DNA of 64,000 nucleotides. It comes from Clostridia bacterium. Lineage in GTDB: Bacteria > Bacillota > Clostridia > Oscillospirales > Acutalibacteraceae. Positions within the stretch are counted from its first letter, which is position 1; each line of letters begins with the position of its first letter. Position numbers and translations under genes: made by a program. This document shows positions 48,157 to 56,381 of this stretch, in pieces. The stretch is taken from positions 1-64,000 of the forward strand of contig JAFTWE010000032.1 of NCBI GenBank assembly GCA_017465465.1. Direction: 5' to 3'. The notes below the pieces were generated by a model that saw only the letters and a list, made by a program, of their open reading frames with translations, was not told the DNA's origin and made no database searches.

Positions 48157-51100
48157 TTAAGCTTTTTTAACGCTGATTGTAACTGTTGCGCCTGCTGCTT
48201 CAACGCTCTTTTCAAGGTCAGCACCGTCAAGGGCACCAAAGATAACATCGTCTGCAAGAAGCTCTGCGGCAATGTGGTCTTTGCTTTCAACAAGGGCAGA
48301 AGCGATAAATTCATCATCAGCCTTCATTGAAACCACGATTCTCTGCTCAACCTGATATCCTGCTTCCTTACGAAGGAGCTGGCTCTGGCGGATAACGTCT
48401 CTTACTGCGCCTTCTTTCTTGAGCTGTTCGGTAATAACAACATCAAGAGCAACAGTAACATCCTCTGAGCATTCAGCAGAAACAACGCCTGCTTTTGTTT
48501 TTGAATTCATCTGGAAAAGTGAAGCGTCAAACTTCTCATCCCAGCCGTCAACGGTAACTTCTTCTCCTGCCTTAACTGAGGCAACCATAGCCTGCATCTG
48601 CTCAGATGTTGCGGCCTCAAGGCTCTGCTTAAACTTGTTAACATTCTGCTTAAGCACTGCACCTGCTTTTCTGAAGTCAACAGTGAGGAAGTTATCTTCA
48701 AGAACTGACTTGTCACTGATGTATTCAATAGCCTTAACATTAAGCTCGTCAAGAATATTCTTTTCAAAAGTCTTGATTTTATCAGCAGTTTCACCGTCAC
48801 AGCAAACAAACAATTTTGCAAGTGGCTGACGAACCTTGAGCTGATGCTCGTTACGAAGTCTCATTGCAACTGCGATAACATCTCTTGCAAGTGCTGTTTC
48901 GGCAACAATGCCGTCATCCTCAAAGCCTTCCATCTCTTTTGCCCAGCCTGAAAGGTGAACAGAAAGAGCGCTTGAAGGAAGAACCTTTCTGGTAAGCTCC
49001 TGCCAGATGTGCTCTGTCATAAAGGGAATAATGGGAGCCATTACCTTAACACAGGTGTTAAGAGCAAAGAAGAGGGTGTAATAAGCAACCATCTTGTCGT
49101 TTTCGTCTTCTGTTTTCCAGAAACGGCGACGGTTTGTGCGGATATACCAGTTAGAAATATCGTCAACAAAAACTTCAAAGTCCTTAACAAGAAGATATGT
49201 CTTATAATCATCCATATACTCAGTAGCTTTTTTGATAAACTCATTTGTACGGATGATAAGCCATTTGTCTGTGGGAGTAAGAGCGTTTTTGTCAAGTGTG
49301 TAATTTTCAAAGTTGGGCTTGTCAATCTGAGCGTAGGTGTTGAAGAATGTGAAGATGTTCCAGAATGAAAGGAGCTTTCTTCTTGCTTCGTCACCAAGGT
49401 TAAAGCCAAAGCGAACATCGTTTGCCACAGGAGCGCCTGCATAGAGGTAACGGACTGTGTCAGCGCCGATTTTTTCAGCGGCTTCGTCAAATTTAATCAT
49501 AAAGCCTGTTTTTGAGAACTTTGAGCCGTCTTCTGCCACAACTGCATTGTAGCTGAGAACTCTTTCATAAGGTGCTCTGTCTTCAAGAACAACGCTCATA
49601 AACAGCATTGAATAGAACCAAAGACGAACCTGCTCGCGCATTTCTGTAACCCATTCAGCAGGGTAATTCTTTGCCCATGCTTCTTTATCTTCAAAGTAGC
49701 CTGTTGTTGAGAAAGGAACAATACCTGCATCAAGCCAAACGTCACCGATTTCGTTAACGCGGTTAACAGCCTTTGAACACTTGGGGCACTTAATCTGAAC
49801 TTCGTCAATCCAAGGTCTGTGAAGCTCGGGAAGAGCGTCAACCATAGCAGGGTCAACTGCTTTTTCACGAAGCTCAGCCTTTGAGCCGATAACGGTAATC
49901 TCGCCGCAATCCTCACATACATAGAAGGGGAGTGGCATACCGTAATAGCGCTTTCTTGAAATGTTCCAGTCACCCATATTGTTGAGCCAGTCAGCCATTC
50001 TCTTGCCGTTTGAAGCAGGCTCCCACTTAACACTTTCGGCAGCCTTGATAAGTCTTGGCTTAAGCTCGCTTGTAACAATGTACCAGGCAGGAACAAGGCG
50101 GAAGATAACCTCGTTCTTACATCTCCAGCATACAGGGTAGCTATGCTCGTGAGGCTCAACCTTGTAGAGCTTATTTCTCTTTTCAAGCTCTGCAAAAACC
50201 TCGTCTTTGATTTCGTGGCTGTCTTTGCCTGTCATAAAGCCGAATTTGGGGAGGAAAATACCCATATCGTCAACGGGCATAACTTTTGCAAGGCCAAGTC
50301 TTTCACCAAGCTCAAAGTCTTCTGCACCGCAGCCGGGAGCAATGTGAACAACGCCAACGCCTTCTTCAGCGTCAACATCTTCCCATGCAACGATTTTGTG
50401 GTCGATGTCAGCCTGAGCTTCCAACTCGGGGAAGCAGGTTTCGTAATGAAGACCAACAAGCTCTTCACCCTTGAACATACGAAGAACTTCTAATTTATCA
50501 TCGCCTAAATAGCGAATAGCATTCTTAGCAAGAATAAGAACGGCATCGTCACTCTTAACCTTAACCTCAACATAGTCAATTTCAGGGTTAACTGCCAAAG
50601 CTACGTTTGAAGAAAGAGTCCATGGTGTTGTTGTCCATACAAGGATTTTTGCGCCTGTTTCAACAATAGGAAGCTTGAAGAAAACAGAGTCGTGAGTCAT
50701 AAGCTTGTATGAGCCTGTCATTTCATGCTCTGAAAGTGATGTACCGCAACGGGGGCACCAGGGCATAGGCTTATATTCTTTTTTAATCCAGCCGTTGTCG
50801 TTGCACTTTTTAAGGAAGTGCCAGATACCCTGAATGTTGGTGTCTGTGTTTGTGTAGTATGAATTTTCCCAATCCATCCACTGACCGAGGCGCTTTGACT
50901 GCTCGGTGATAATGCCTGAGAAGTGCTTAACTCTCTCAACGCACTTGCGGGTGAACTTGTCCATACCGTAGTTTTCAATGTCTTTTTTAGTCTTGAAGCC
51001 GAGCTCTTTTTCAACCTCAACCTCAACCCAAAGGCCCTGAGAGTCAAAGCCGTTCTGATAGCGGCAGTCATAACCCTGCATACCCTTGTATCTGATAAAA

Positions 51101-51294
51101 ATATCCTTTAAGCTGCGGCCCCATGCGTGGTGAATACCCATAGGGTTGTTAGCAGTAATAGGACCGTCTAAAAAGCGGAACATCTGATTGCCTTTGTTCT
51201 GCTGGCGGAGCTTGCCGAAGCAATCGTTCTTCTCCCAGAAGTCCATCACATCATGTTCCATACCGATAAAAAAGTTGTTTTCATTATCAGCCAT
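48157..51294 (-). CDS. ileS: Isoleucyl-tRNA synthetase, divergent type
   Basis: This is a 1045-residue class I synthetase with the IleRS plan. The catalytic domain is split by an editing domain whose conserved stretch is WTTTPWTLSSNVALA (220-234). CPRC, CWRC, CEDC and CPKC motifs could bind zinc. NISRKRYYG follows at 444-452, and the anticodon-binding domain begins around 680. Two signatures are unusual. The HIGH motif reads GIHHAWG (53-59), and the KMSKS loop reads KFSKT (592-596). Charging of tRNA-Ile is the expected role. The editing motif supports Ile rather than Leu or Val, but the altered signatures mean a second, conventional IleRS could exist elsewhere. No T-box leader is seen. Confidence 0.85.
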   Translation of the reverse strand: MADNENNFFIGMEHDVMDFWEKNDCFGKLRQQNKGNQMFRFLDGPITANNPMGIHHAWGRSLKDIFIRYKGMQGYDCRYQNGFDSQGLWVEVEVEKELGFKTKKDIENYGMDKFTRKCVERVKHFSGIITEQSKRLGQWMDWENSYYTNTDTNIQGIWHFLKKCNDNGWIKKEYKPMPWCPRCGTSLSEHEMTGSYKLMTHDSVFFKLPIVETGAKILVWTTTPWTLSSNVALAVNPEIDYVEVKVKSDDAVLILAKNAIRYLGDDKLEVLRMFKGEELVGLHYETCFPELEAQADIDHKIVAWEDVDAEEGVGVVHIAPGCGAEDFELGERLGLAKVMPVDDMGIFLPKFGFMTGKDSHEIKDEVFAELEKRNKLYKVEPHEHSYPVCWRCKNEVIFRLVPAWYIVTSELKPRLIKAAESVKWEPASNGKRMADWLNNMGDWNISRKRYYGMPLPFYVCEDCGEITVIGSKAELREKAVDPAMVDALPELHRPWIDEVQIKCPKCSKAVNRVNEIGDVWLDAGIVPFSTTGYFEDKEAWAKNYPAEWVTEMREQVRLWFYSMLFMSVVLEDRAPYERVLSYNAVVAEDGSKFSKTGFMIKFDEAAEKIGADTVRYLYAGAPVANDVRFGFNLGDEARRKLLSFWNIFTFFNTYAQIDKPNFENYTLDKNALTPTDKWLIIRTNEFIKKATEYMDDYKTYLLVKDFEVFVDDISNWYIRTNRRRFWKTEDENDKMVAYYTLFFALNTCVKVMAPIIPFMTEHIWQELTRKVLPSSALSVHLSGWAKEMEGFEDDGIVAETALARDVIAVAMRLRNEHQLKVRQPLAKLFVCCDGETADKIKTFEKNILDELNVKAIEYISDKSVLEDNFLTVDFRKAGAVLKQNVNKFKQSLEAATSEQMQAMVASVKAGEEVTVDGWDEKFDASLFQMNSKTKAGVVSAECSEDVTVALDVVITEQLKKEGAVRDVIRQSQLLRKEAGYQVEQRIVVSMKADDEFIASALVESKDHIAAELLADDVIFGALDGADLEKSVEAAGATVTISVKKA

Positions 51295-51344
51295 TTCTGT
51301 TATACCTCCTGATTAGCACTAATGTGCGCAAACATACAAAATAT

Positions 51345-51372
51345 ATTATACATTAAAATGTAATATTTTCAA
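51345..51372 (-). promoter_or_regulatory. Promoter of the ileS cluster
   Basis: On the minus strand: -35 TTGAAA (51372-51367), 16-nt spacer, -10 TATAAT (51350-51345). The leader to the AGGAGG site is only about 30 nt, which leaves no room for a T-box riboswitch. Confidence 0.7.
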
Positions 51373-51396
51373 GTGTTTATTGAAGAAAATATGGCT

Positions 51397-53205
51397 TTAT
51401 TCAAGATTTATCCACACCTTCATATCACTTTCACCTCTGTTGGCAAAAGCAAAGTATGGGATAAGCTTCAGCTCGGTATCTTCCTTTTCGTATTTCGAAG
51501 CCCGATAAAGCTGTCCGCTGTCTTTATATCTTACGGCGCTTATCTTGATGATATTTGCCTTATATTCGTTGCTGTATTCAACTGTAAAGCTTGGATTTCT
51601 TTTGATAAACAAGCCTCTCAAATCACCGTTATCTATGCCCTCTGCGCAGTAAACAACAGGGCCTGAGGTAACAGCACATTTACCAGAATTTTCCCATACT
51701 AACGGATTGGAAAGGTTGATAACAGGTGAAATATCGAAAATTATCACTATATCGGAAATGCCTTTGTCAAAATAGATATAACCGTCCTTCTGCGTATAGC
51801 TTTCGGTTGCGGTGAAGCGACTGCACCAGCAGGGGATTCTTACGGCAACAGCTTTGTCAAAGGTTGATTTAATTTCAACTGTTCCCTGTGAGGGGTATTC
51901 GGTTTTAATGCTAATCTTCTTTCCGTTTTCTTCATATTCACTTGAAACGAACTGATTTACAAAAACAGCATCATCGTTTTCTGCTAAAATGTAATCACCC
52001 ACTGACGCAATAAATCTTGTCAGGTTGGGCGGACAGCAGGAGCAGTCAAAAACCTCCTTGCGCTGTGTAATGGGCAACGGGTCACCGTTGGTAACGCAAG
52101 CGTGTCGGGTGTGATTGATAAGGTTAATTTCAAGGGGATTCACATAGAAAAAGCTGATTCCGTCAAGTGAAATTCCCGAAATAATTCCGTTATACATAAC
52201 TCTTTCAATGGCATCTGCGTATTTGCTGTCACCTGTGAGATTAAACATTCTCTGAGCAAAAAATGCAAGTGAAATTGCCGCGCAGGTTTCGGCATAAGCG
52301 GTTTCATTTGGCAGGTCATAAGCAACGGTAAATGCCTCACCCTTGTGAGTTGAGCCGAGACCGCCTGTTATATACATCTTTTTATTTATAATGTCATCAA
52401 AAATCTTTTCACAGGCAACCTTCAGCTTTTCATCTTTCTTAACAAGGGCCGCATAAGCCATTGCGCTGTAAAGATAGCACGCTCTTACGCAATGACCCTC
52501 TGCCTCAAACTGCTCTCTTACGGGTAAATGCGACTGACTGTATTTGGGGTGAGTTCCCTCATAAAGGCTTTGGTCGTGGGGGATAGTACCTCGCATATCC
52601 AAAAAGAACATAGCCAAATCAAGCCATCTTTCGTTACCTGTGCAGTTATAAAGCTTGAAAAGTGCAAGCTCAATTTCTTCGTGACCGGGGGTTACAAATG
52701 TGGCTGAGTTTTCTTTTACAAACACCTTTTCAACCAATTCAAGATATTTGCAAAGAATGTTAATAAATCTGTCTTTGCCAGTTGCATTGTAATAAGCCAC
52801 AGCCGCCTCAATAAGATGACCGAGGCAATAAAGCTCGTGACAGGTGCGGTCGGTAAATCTTTTGCCCGGCTCGCAAAGAGTAAAGTAGAGGTTAAAATAT
52901 CCGTCAGGATGCTGATTTTCTTCTATTCTGTCAATTAACCATTCAATTTTGCTTTCAAGCTCTTTATCCGGTTTTTTGTGAATTATGTATGCCGCAGATT
53001 CAATCCACTTTGCAATGTCAGAATCCCAGAAAATATGGGGCTTGCAGTCGTCGCCCTCTTTCCATTTGAATTCAAAGGCCTTAACTCTGCCTGTGTCGCT
53101 GAATCTGTTCCACACAGCGTTTATGGTAGTGCTTGAGTTTAAATCCTGCCTTGCTTTCCAGAAACCGTCAGTAATGTTGATTTTATCAAAAGAAATACTT
53201 TTCAT
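51397..53205 (-). CDS. GH127 beta-L-arabinofuranosidase-type enzyme
   Basis: This is a 602-residue protein without signal peptide, of the GH127/DUF1680 family. The alpha/alpha barrel contains SDIAKWIESAAYI, DGYFNLYFT, the metal-site residues Glu306 and Cys308 in YAETCAA, and Cys390-Cys391 in FDCSCCPPN. In the characterised enzyme HypBA1 these four residues hold zinc, and the first of the paired cysteines is the nucleophile. It removes terminal beta-L-arabinofuranose from plant glycoproteins or polysaccharides. It is transcribed alone, with its own RBS (AAGGATG). Cytoplasmic location fits intracellular processing of imported oligosaccharides. Confidence 0.92.
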   Translation of the reverse strand: MKSISFDKINITDGFWKARQDLNSSTTINAVWNRFSDTGRVKAFEFKWKEGDDCKPHIFWDSDIAKWIESAAYIIHKKPDKELESKIEWLIDRIEENQHPDGYFNLYFTLCEPGKRFTDRTCHELYCLGHLIEAAVAYYNATGKDRFINILCKYLELVEKVFVKENSATFVTPGHEEIELALFKLYNCTGNERWLDLAMFFLDMRGTIPHDQSLYEGTHPKYSQSHLPVREQFEAEGHCVRACYLYSAMAYAALVKKDEKLKVACEKIFDDIINKKMYITGGLGSTHKGEAFTVAYDLPNETAYAETCAAISLAFFAQRMFNLTGDSKYADAIERVMYNGIISGISLDGISFFYVNPLEINLINHTRHACVTNGDPLPITQRKEVFDCSCCPPNLTRFIASVGDYILAENDDAVFVNQFVSSEYEENGKKISIKTEYPSQGTVEIKSTFDKAVAVRIPCWCSRFTATESYTQKDGYIYFDKGISDIVIIFDISPVINLSNPLVWENSGKCAVTSGPVVYCAEGIDNGDLRGLFIKRNPSFTVEYSNEYKANIIKISAVRYKDSGQLYRASKYEKEDTELKLIPYFAFANRGESDMKVWINLE

Positions 53206-53306
53206 ATATACACATCCTTATCCAAGATAAAGGAAGTATACCAAATATATAAACCGATTGCAAATTTATTTATTTGGTGGTAGAATATAAAAAGGAGGGA
53301 TGTTTA

Positions 53307-53960
53307 GTGGATGACAGATATAATATTGCAGATGAGTTATATTTTAACGGTAAGTATGAAGAGGCTTTAAAAGTCTTTGAATCAATCGAAACCAAAGACT
53401 CCTCAGTTGAAAACTATATTGGATGTTGTTATATCAACTTAAAAGAATATGAAAAAGCAAAAGCTGTTTTTGAAAAATTGATAACTGAAGACAGTGGATT
53501 TGTCCGTTCTTACTACAATCTTGGTCGTGTGTATCTTGCACAAAATGATTTTGAAAAAGCATTGCATTATTTCAAAATGGCTTTAGAGATTGATGATACT
53601 GACCCTGATGCTTATTTCTATGTTGGTGTATATTATGAAAAACAAGGAGATTTTGCAAAAGCCATTGAGTATTATCAAAAGGCTGTTTCTTTAAATTCAA
53701 CTGATGATATTGAACCCCACATCAGCTTGTCTGCCTGCTATTTTGCTGTTGAGCAATACGAGGAAGCATTAAGTGAATCCAATAAAGCCTATATGATTTG
53801 TCCTGATGACAAAGATGTTATCTATAATCTGTGTCTGATAATGATTCGTATGCGTAACTACAGTGGAGTTATTAAGCTTTTGGAAAAGCATTGTGAATTG
53901 GCAAGTGAAGAGGATTTTATCAAGCATTTAAACTATTGTAAAAAGAAACTCGAAAATTAG
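53307..53960 (+). CDS. TPR-repeat protein
   Basis: This is a 217-residue soluble protein made almost entirely of tetratricopeptide repeats: about six units of the form A-x-x-Y-x-x-x-x-Y-x-x-A. The clearest are RSYYNLGRVYLAQNDFEKAL and DAYFYVGVYYEKQGDFAKAI. TPRs hold partner proteins; the partner is not known here. The start is GTG 53307, with AAAGGAGGG 6 nt upstream; the ATG inside that region is out of frame or stops at once. A pair of inverted palindromic repeats begins directly after the stop codon. Confidence 0.82.
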   Translation: MDDRYNIADELYFNGKYEEALKVFESIETKDSSVENYIGCCYINLKEYEKAKAVFEKLITEDSGFVRSYYNLGRVYLAQNDFEKALHYFKMALEIDDTDPDAYFYVGVYYEKQGDFAKAIEYYQKAVSLNSTDDIEPHISLSACYFAVEQYEEALSESNKAYMICPDDKDVIYNLCLIMIRMRNYSGVIKLLEKHCELASEEDFIKHLNYCKKKLEN

Positions 53961-53965
53961 AAATA

Positions 53966-54083
53966 AGCCTTCTCCTTGAGGAGAAGGGGGACCGCTTGCG
54001 GTGGATGAGGTGGTAGCTGAATGTTTTTTGAATTTTACACCTCATCAGTCACTTCGTGACAGCTTCTCCTCAAGGAGAAGCCT
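53966..54083. repeat. Inverted pair of family A palindromic repeats
   Basis: Copy 2 (53966-54013) has CCTTCTCCTTGAGGAGAAGG, then ACCGC-TT-GCGGT, then GGATGAGG. Copy 3 (54039-54083) is the same element reversed, with GTCACTTCGTGAC and CTTCTCCTCAAGGAGAAG. Together they form a roughly 120-bp inverted structure like a small MITE. Confidence 0.85.
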
Positions 54084-54118
54084 TAAAAAGCCATATAAAA
54101 CGGAAGCAGTGATAAACT

Positions 54119-54478
54119 GTGAATGAAAAATACAATTCCAAACTTGTCGAAAATGCAAAAAATCTCAGAAAAAACATGACTAAGGAAGAAAAACATCTTT
54201 GGTATGATTTCCTGAAAGGCTTACCTTTTACTGTGCACAGGCAAAAAGTAATCGGAAACTATATTGTGGATTTTTACATTGCATCTCTTGAAACGGTTAT
54301 TGAAGTTGACGGGTCACAGCACTATGAAGAGAAAGGTGTTGTAAAAGATGCGAAAAGAGATGAATACCTTAATGAAATAGGTTTGAAGGTGTTGAGATAT
54401 TCTAATTGTGATGTAAACACTAACTTTGAAGGTGTTTGTCAGGATATTTTAAAGCAACTAAATAAGCCTTCTCCTTAA
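54119..54478 (+). CDS. DUF559 endonuclease-domain protein
   Basis: This is a 119-residue protein of the DUF559 family, related to Vsr-type and PD-(D/E)XK nucleases. Family features: NAKNLRKNMTKEEKHLWYDF, HRQKVIGNYIVDFYIA with an active-site Asp, TVIEVDGSQHYEE with Glu and Asp, and the final LKVLRYSNCDVNTNFE. It starts at GTG 54119 without a strong RBS. These small proteins are widespread, often near repeats or mobile DNA, and no biological role has been fixed. Palindromic repeats flank it on both sides, and the downstream one encodes its last residues (NKPSP) and the stop. Confidence 0.8.
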   Translation: MNEKYNSKLVENAKNLRKNMTKEEKHLWYDFLKGLPFTVHRQKVIGNYIVDFYIASLETVIEVDGSQHYEEKGVVKDAKRDEYLNEIGLKVLRYSNCDVNTNFEGVCQDILKQLNKPSP

Positions 54479-54657
54479 AGAGAAATCTGAGTAGAAAACG
54501 AAGTTTTGTGGGCGCGCTTGCGTGTCTGCAACACAAATCAGACGACAGATGGTTGTCCTTAAGGACAGGCTTCTGTGCCTGTCCGCAAAAGACAATCCCT
54601 CAGTCTTTTTGCTACGCAAAAATCCAGCTCCCTTTACACAAGGGAGCCTTAAAAAAG
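54466..54657. repeat. Partial family A repeat and family B repeat
   Basis: 54466-54486 is a worn copy of the CTTCTCC palindrome. 54585-54657 contains a second family: CAATCCCTCAGTC, then CAGCTCCCTTTACACAAGGGAGCC. A copy of family B in reverse orientation lies at 63320-63372. The 189-nt gap between the DUF559 gene and ispE holds nothing else recognisable. Confidence 0.7.
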
Positions 54658-54667
54658 GAGCGATTTT

Positions 54668-55534
54668 ATGAAAGTTACATACAAAGCTGCGGCTAAAATT
54701 AACCTGATGCTCGACATTATAGCCACGCTTCCCAACGGCTACCACAGCCTTTTTATGGTTATGCAGTCGGTCAGCCTTTTTGATAAAATTACTGTTGAAA
54801 AAACCTCCGACGGCGGAATTGTTCTTTCAAGCAATGAACCTGCTATTCCTTGTGATGAAACCAATATTGCCCATAAGGCGGCTGTTGCTTTCTATAATTT
54901 TACGGAAATTGAAGACAGAAACATTTCGATACATATAGAAAAGCACATTCCGTTTGCCGCAGGTCTTGCCGGGGGCAGTGCAGACGGTGCAGGTGTTATT
55001 GCCGCGCTAAATGAAATTTATGAAACCGGGCTCACTGAAAGGGAGCTTTGCGCAATCGGCGTTAAGGTTGGTGCAGATGTGCCGTTTTGCCTCACGGGCG
55101 GTACGCGTCTTGCTCAGAATATCGGTGAGGTTTTGTCACCTCTGCCTGATTTGAAGGATTGCTACATTGTTCTTGCAAAGCCTGATATAGGTGTTGCCAC
55201 CGGTCCCGCTTATGCCGAGTTTGATAAGCACGGTGTCCGCCATCTCGACACAGGCTCAATGCTTTTTGCGGCGGCAAACGGTGATTTTGAGGCCGTCTGC
55301 GCCAAAACAGGCAATGTTTTTGAGCAGCTTATTGAAGTGCCTCAGCGTGTGCCGATTAAGTCAGTTATGTATGAAAACGGAGCAGTCTGTGCCTGTATGA
55401 GCGGAAGCGGTCCTACCGTATTCGGAATTTTTAATGAAAAAGAAAATGCTGAAAAAGCAATGGAGCAGTTAAAAGAAAAGTACAGTCAGGTATATTTATG
55501 TCAGCCTGTAAACTCGGGAGTTATTAAAGAATGA
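54668..55534 (+). CDS. ispE: 4-diphosphocytidyl-2-C-methyl-D-erythritol kinase
   Basis: This is a 288-residue GHMP kinase of the MEP isoprenoid pathway. The substrate loop is AAAKINLMLDIIATLPNGYH (residues 6-25). The ATP loop IPFAAGLAGGSADGAGV and the closing GHMP motif CMSGSGPTVFG are present. It phosphorylates CDP-methylerythritol. Strong AAAGGAG upstream. It overlaps the DUF554 gene by 4 nt. Length and motifs are standard. Confidence 0.95.
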   Translation: MKVTYKAAAKINLMLDIIATLPNGYHSLFMVMQSVSLFDKITVEKTSDGGIVLSSNEPAIPCDETNIAHKAAVAFYNFTEIEDRNISIHIEKHIPFAAGLAGGSADGAGVIAALNEIYETGLTERELCAIGVKVGADVPFCLTGGTRLAQNIGEVLSPLPDLKDCYIVLAKPDIGVATGPAYAEFDKHGVRHLDTGSMLFAAANGDFEAVCAKTGNVFEQLIEVPQRVPIKSVMYENGAVCACMSGSGPTVFGIFNEKENAEKAMEQLKEKYSQVYLCQPVNSGVIKE

Positions 55535-56256
55535 TAGGTTTAGGCACAATAGTAAATGTTGCATCGGTAGTTGCTGCAGGCTTTATCGGTGTGCTTGTTA
55601 AAGGCGGTATAAAAGAGAGATATCAGTCAACCGTTATGGGTGTTCTCGGAATTGCAACAATGTTTATCGGCGCATCGGGAACATTGCAGGAAATGTTTGT
55701 GATAGAAAACGGCTCAATTTCAACTCAGGGCACGATGCTACTTGTGATGTCGCTGATTATCGGTGCTGTTATAGGCGAGCTTATTAACATTGAAGCAAAG
55801 CTTGAAAAGGTGGGGGAGTGGCTTAAAGAAAAGGTTAAAGCCAAGAATGATAACAAATTTGTTGATGCTTTTGTAAATTCTACCCTTGTTATCTGCATCG
55901 GAGCAATGGCGATTGTCGGCTCGTTGCAGGATGGCTTAACAGGCGACCACAGCACACTTTTTGTAAAAGCCGCTCTTGACTTTCCGATAATTCTTATTTT
56001 TGCTTCAACCCTCGGTATCGGTGCAGTTTTTTCTGCAATACCCCTTGGTCTTTATCAGGGAGCAATTACTCTTTTTGCAGGGTTTATTTCACCTTATCTC
56101 AGTGACACCCTCGTTTCAAATCTTACCCTTGTAGGCTCGGCAATGATTTTTGCAATCGGCGTAAATCTTGCATTCGGCAAAAAGTTTAAGGTGGGCAATT
56201 TTCTGCCCGGATTGCTGGTACCTGTAGTGTACGAATTGATATTAAAATTCATATAA
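55531..56256 (+). CDS. DUF554 membrane protein
   Basis: This is a 241-residue membrane protein with about six to seven helices. It has family features LGTIVNVASVVAAGFIGVLV, GVLGIATMFIGASG, ALDFPIILIFASTLGIGAVF and NLAFGKKFKVGNFLPGLLV. DUF554 (YdfK/YqgA-like) proteins are possible transporters of unknown substrate. The start overlaps the ispE stop (ATGA), giving coupled translation; any link to isoprenoid synthesis is unproven. Confidence 0.88.
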   Translation: MIGLGTIVNVASVVAAGFIGVLVKGGIKERYQSTVMGVLGIATMFIGASGTLQEMFVIENGSISTQGTMLLVMSLIIGAVIGELINIEAKLEKVGEWLKEKVKAKNDNKFVDAFVNSTLVICIGAMAIVGSLQDGLTGDHSTLFVKAALDFPIILIFASTLGIGAVFSAIPLGLYQGAITLFAGFISPYLSDTLVSNLTLVGSAMIFAIGVNLAFGKKFKVGNFLPGLLVPVVYELILKFI

Positions 56257-56260
56257 TTTT

Positions 56261-56294
56261 CAAGCTGAAGGCAACACTTCAGCTTGTTTTTTTC
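56261..56294 (+). terminator. Terminator of ispE-DUF554
   Basis: A perfect 10-bp stem CAAGCTGAAG/CTTCAGCTTG with a GCAACA loop and eight T. Confidence 0.88.
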
Positions 56295-56298
56295 TGAA

Positions 56299-56352
56299 AA
56301 GTAACAAAAGTTGTTACAAAAGGTTGCAAAAGGTTACAAAGTGTGTTATACT
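56299..56352 (+). promoter_or_regulatory. Flippase promoter with tandem GTTACAAAAG-like repeats
   Basis: -35 TTGCAA (56324-56329), 17-nt spacer and -10 TATACT (56347-56352). Four imperfect copies of a GTTACAAAAG unit (GTAACAAAAG, GTTACAAAAG, GTTGCAAAAG, GTTACAAAG) run from 56301 to 56341 and cover the -35, in about one-turn steps. They look like a binding site for a regulator. Confidence 0.65.
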
Positions 56353-56381
56353 ATATCTGTTGTGCGTAACCGAAAATCATT

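Noticed and set aside
51295..51396. T-box leader for ileS
   Set aside because: The distance from promoter to RBS is about 40 nt and no T-box core sequence or specifier stem is present.
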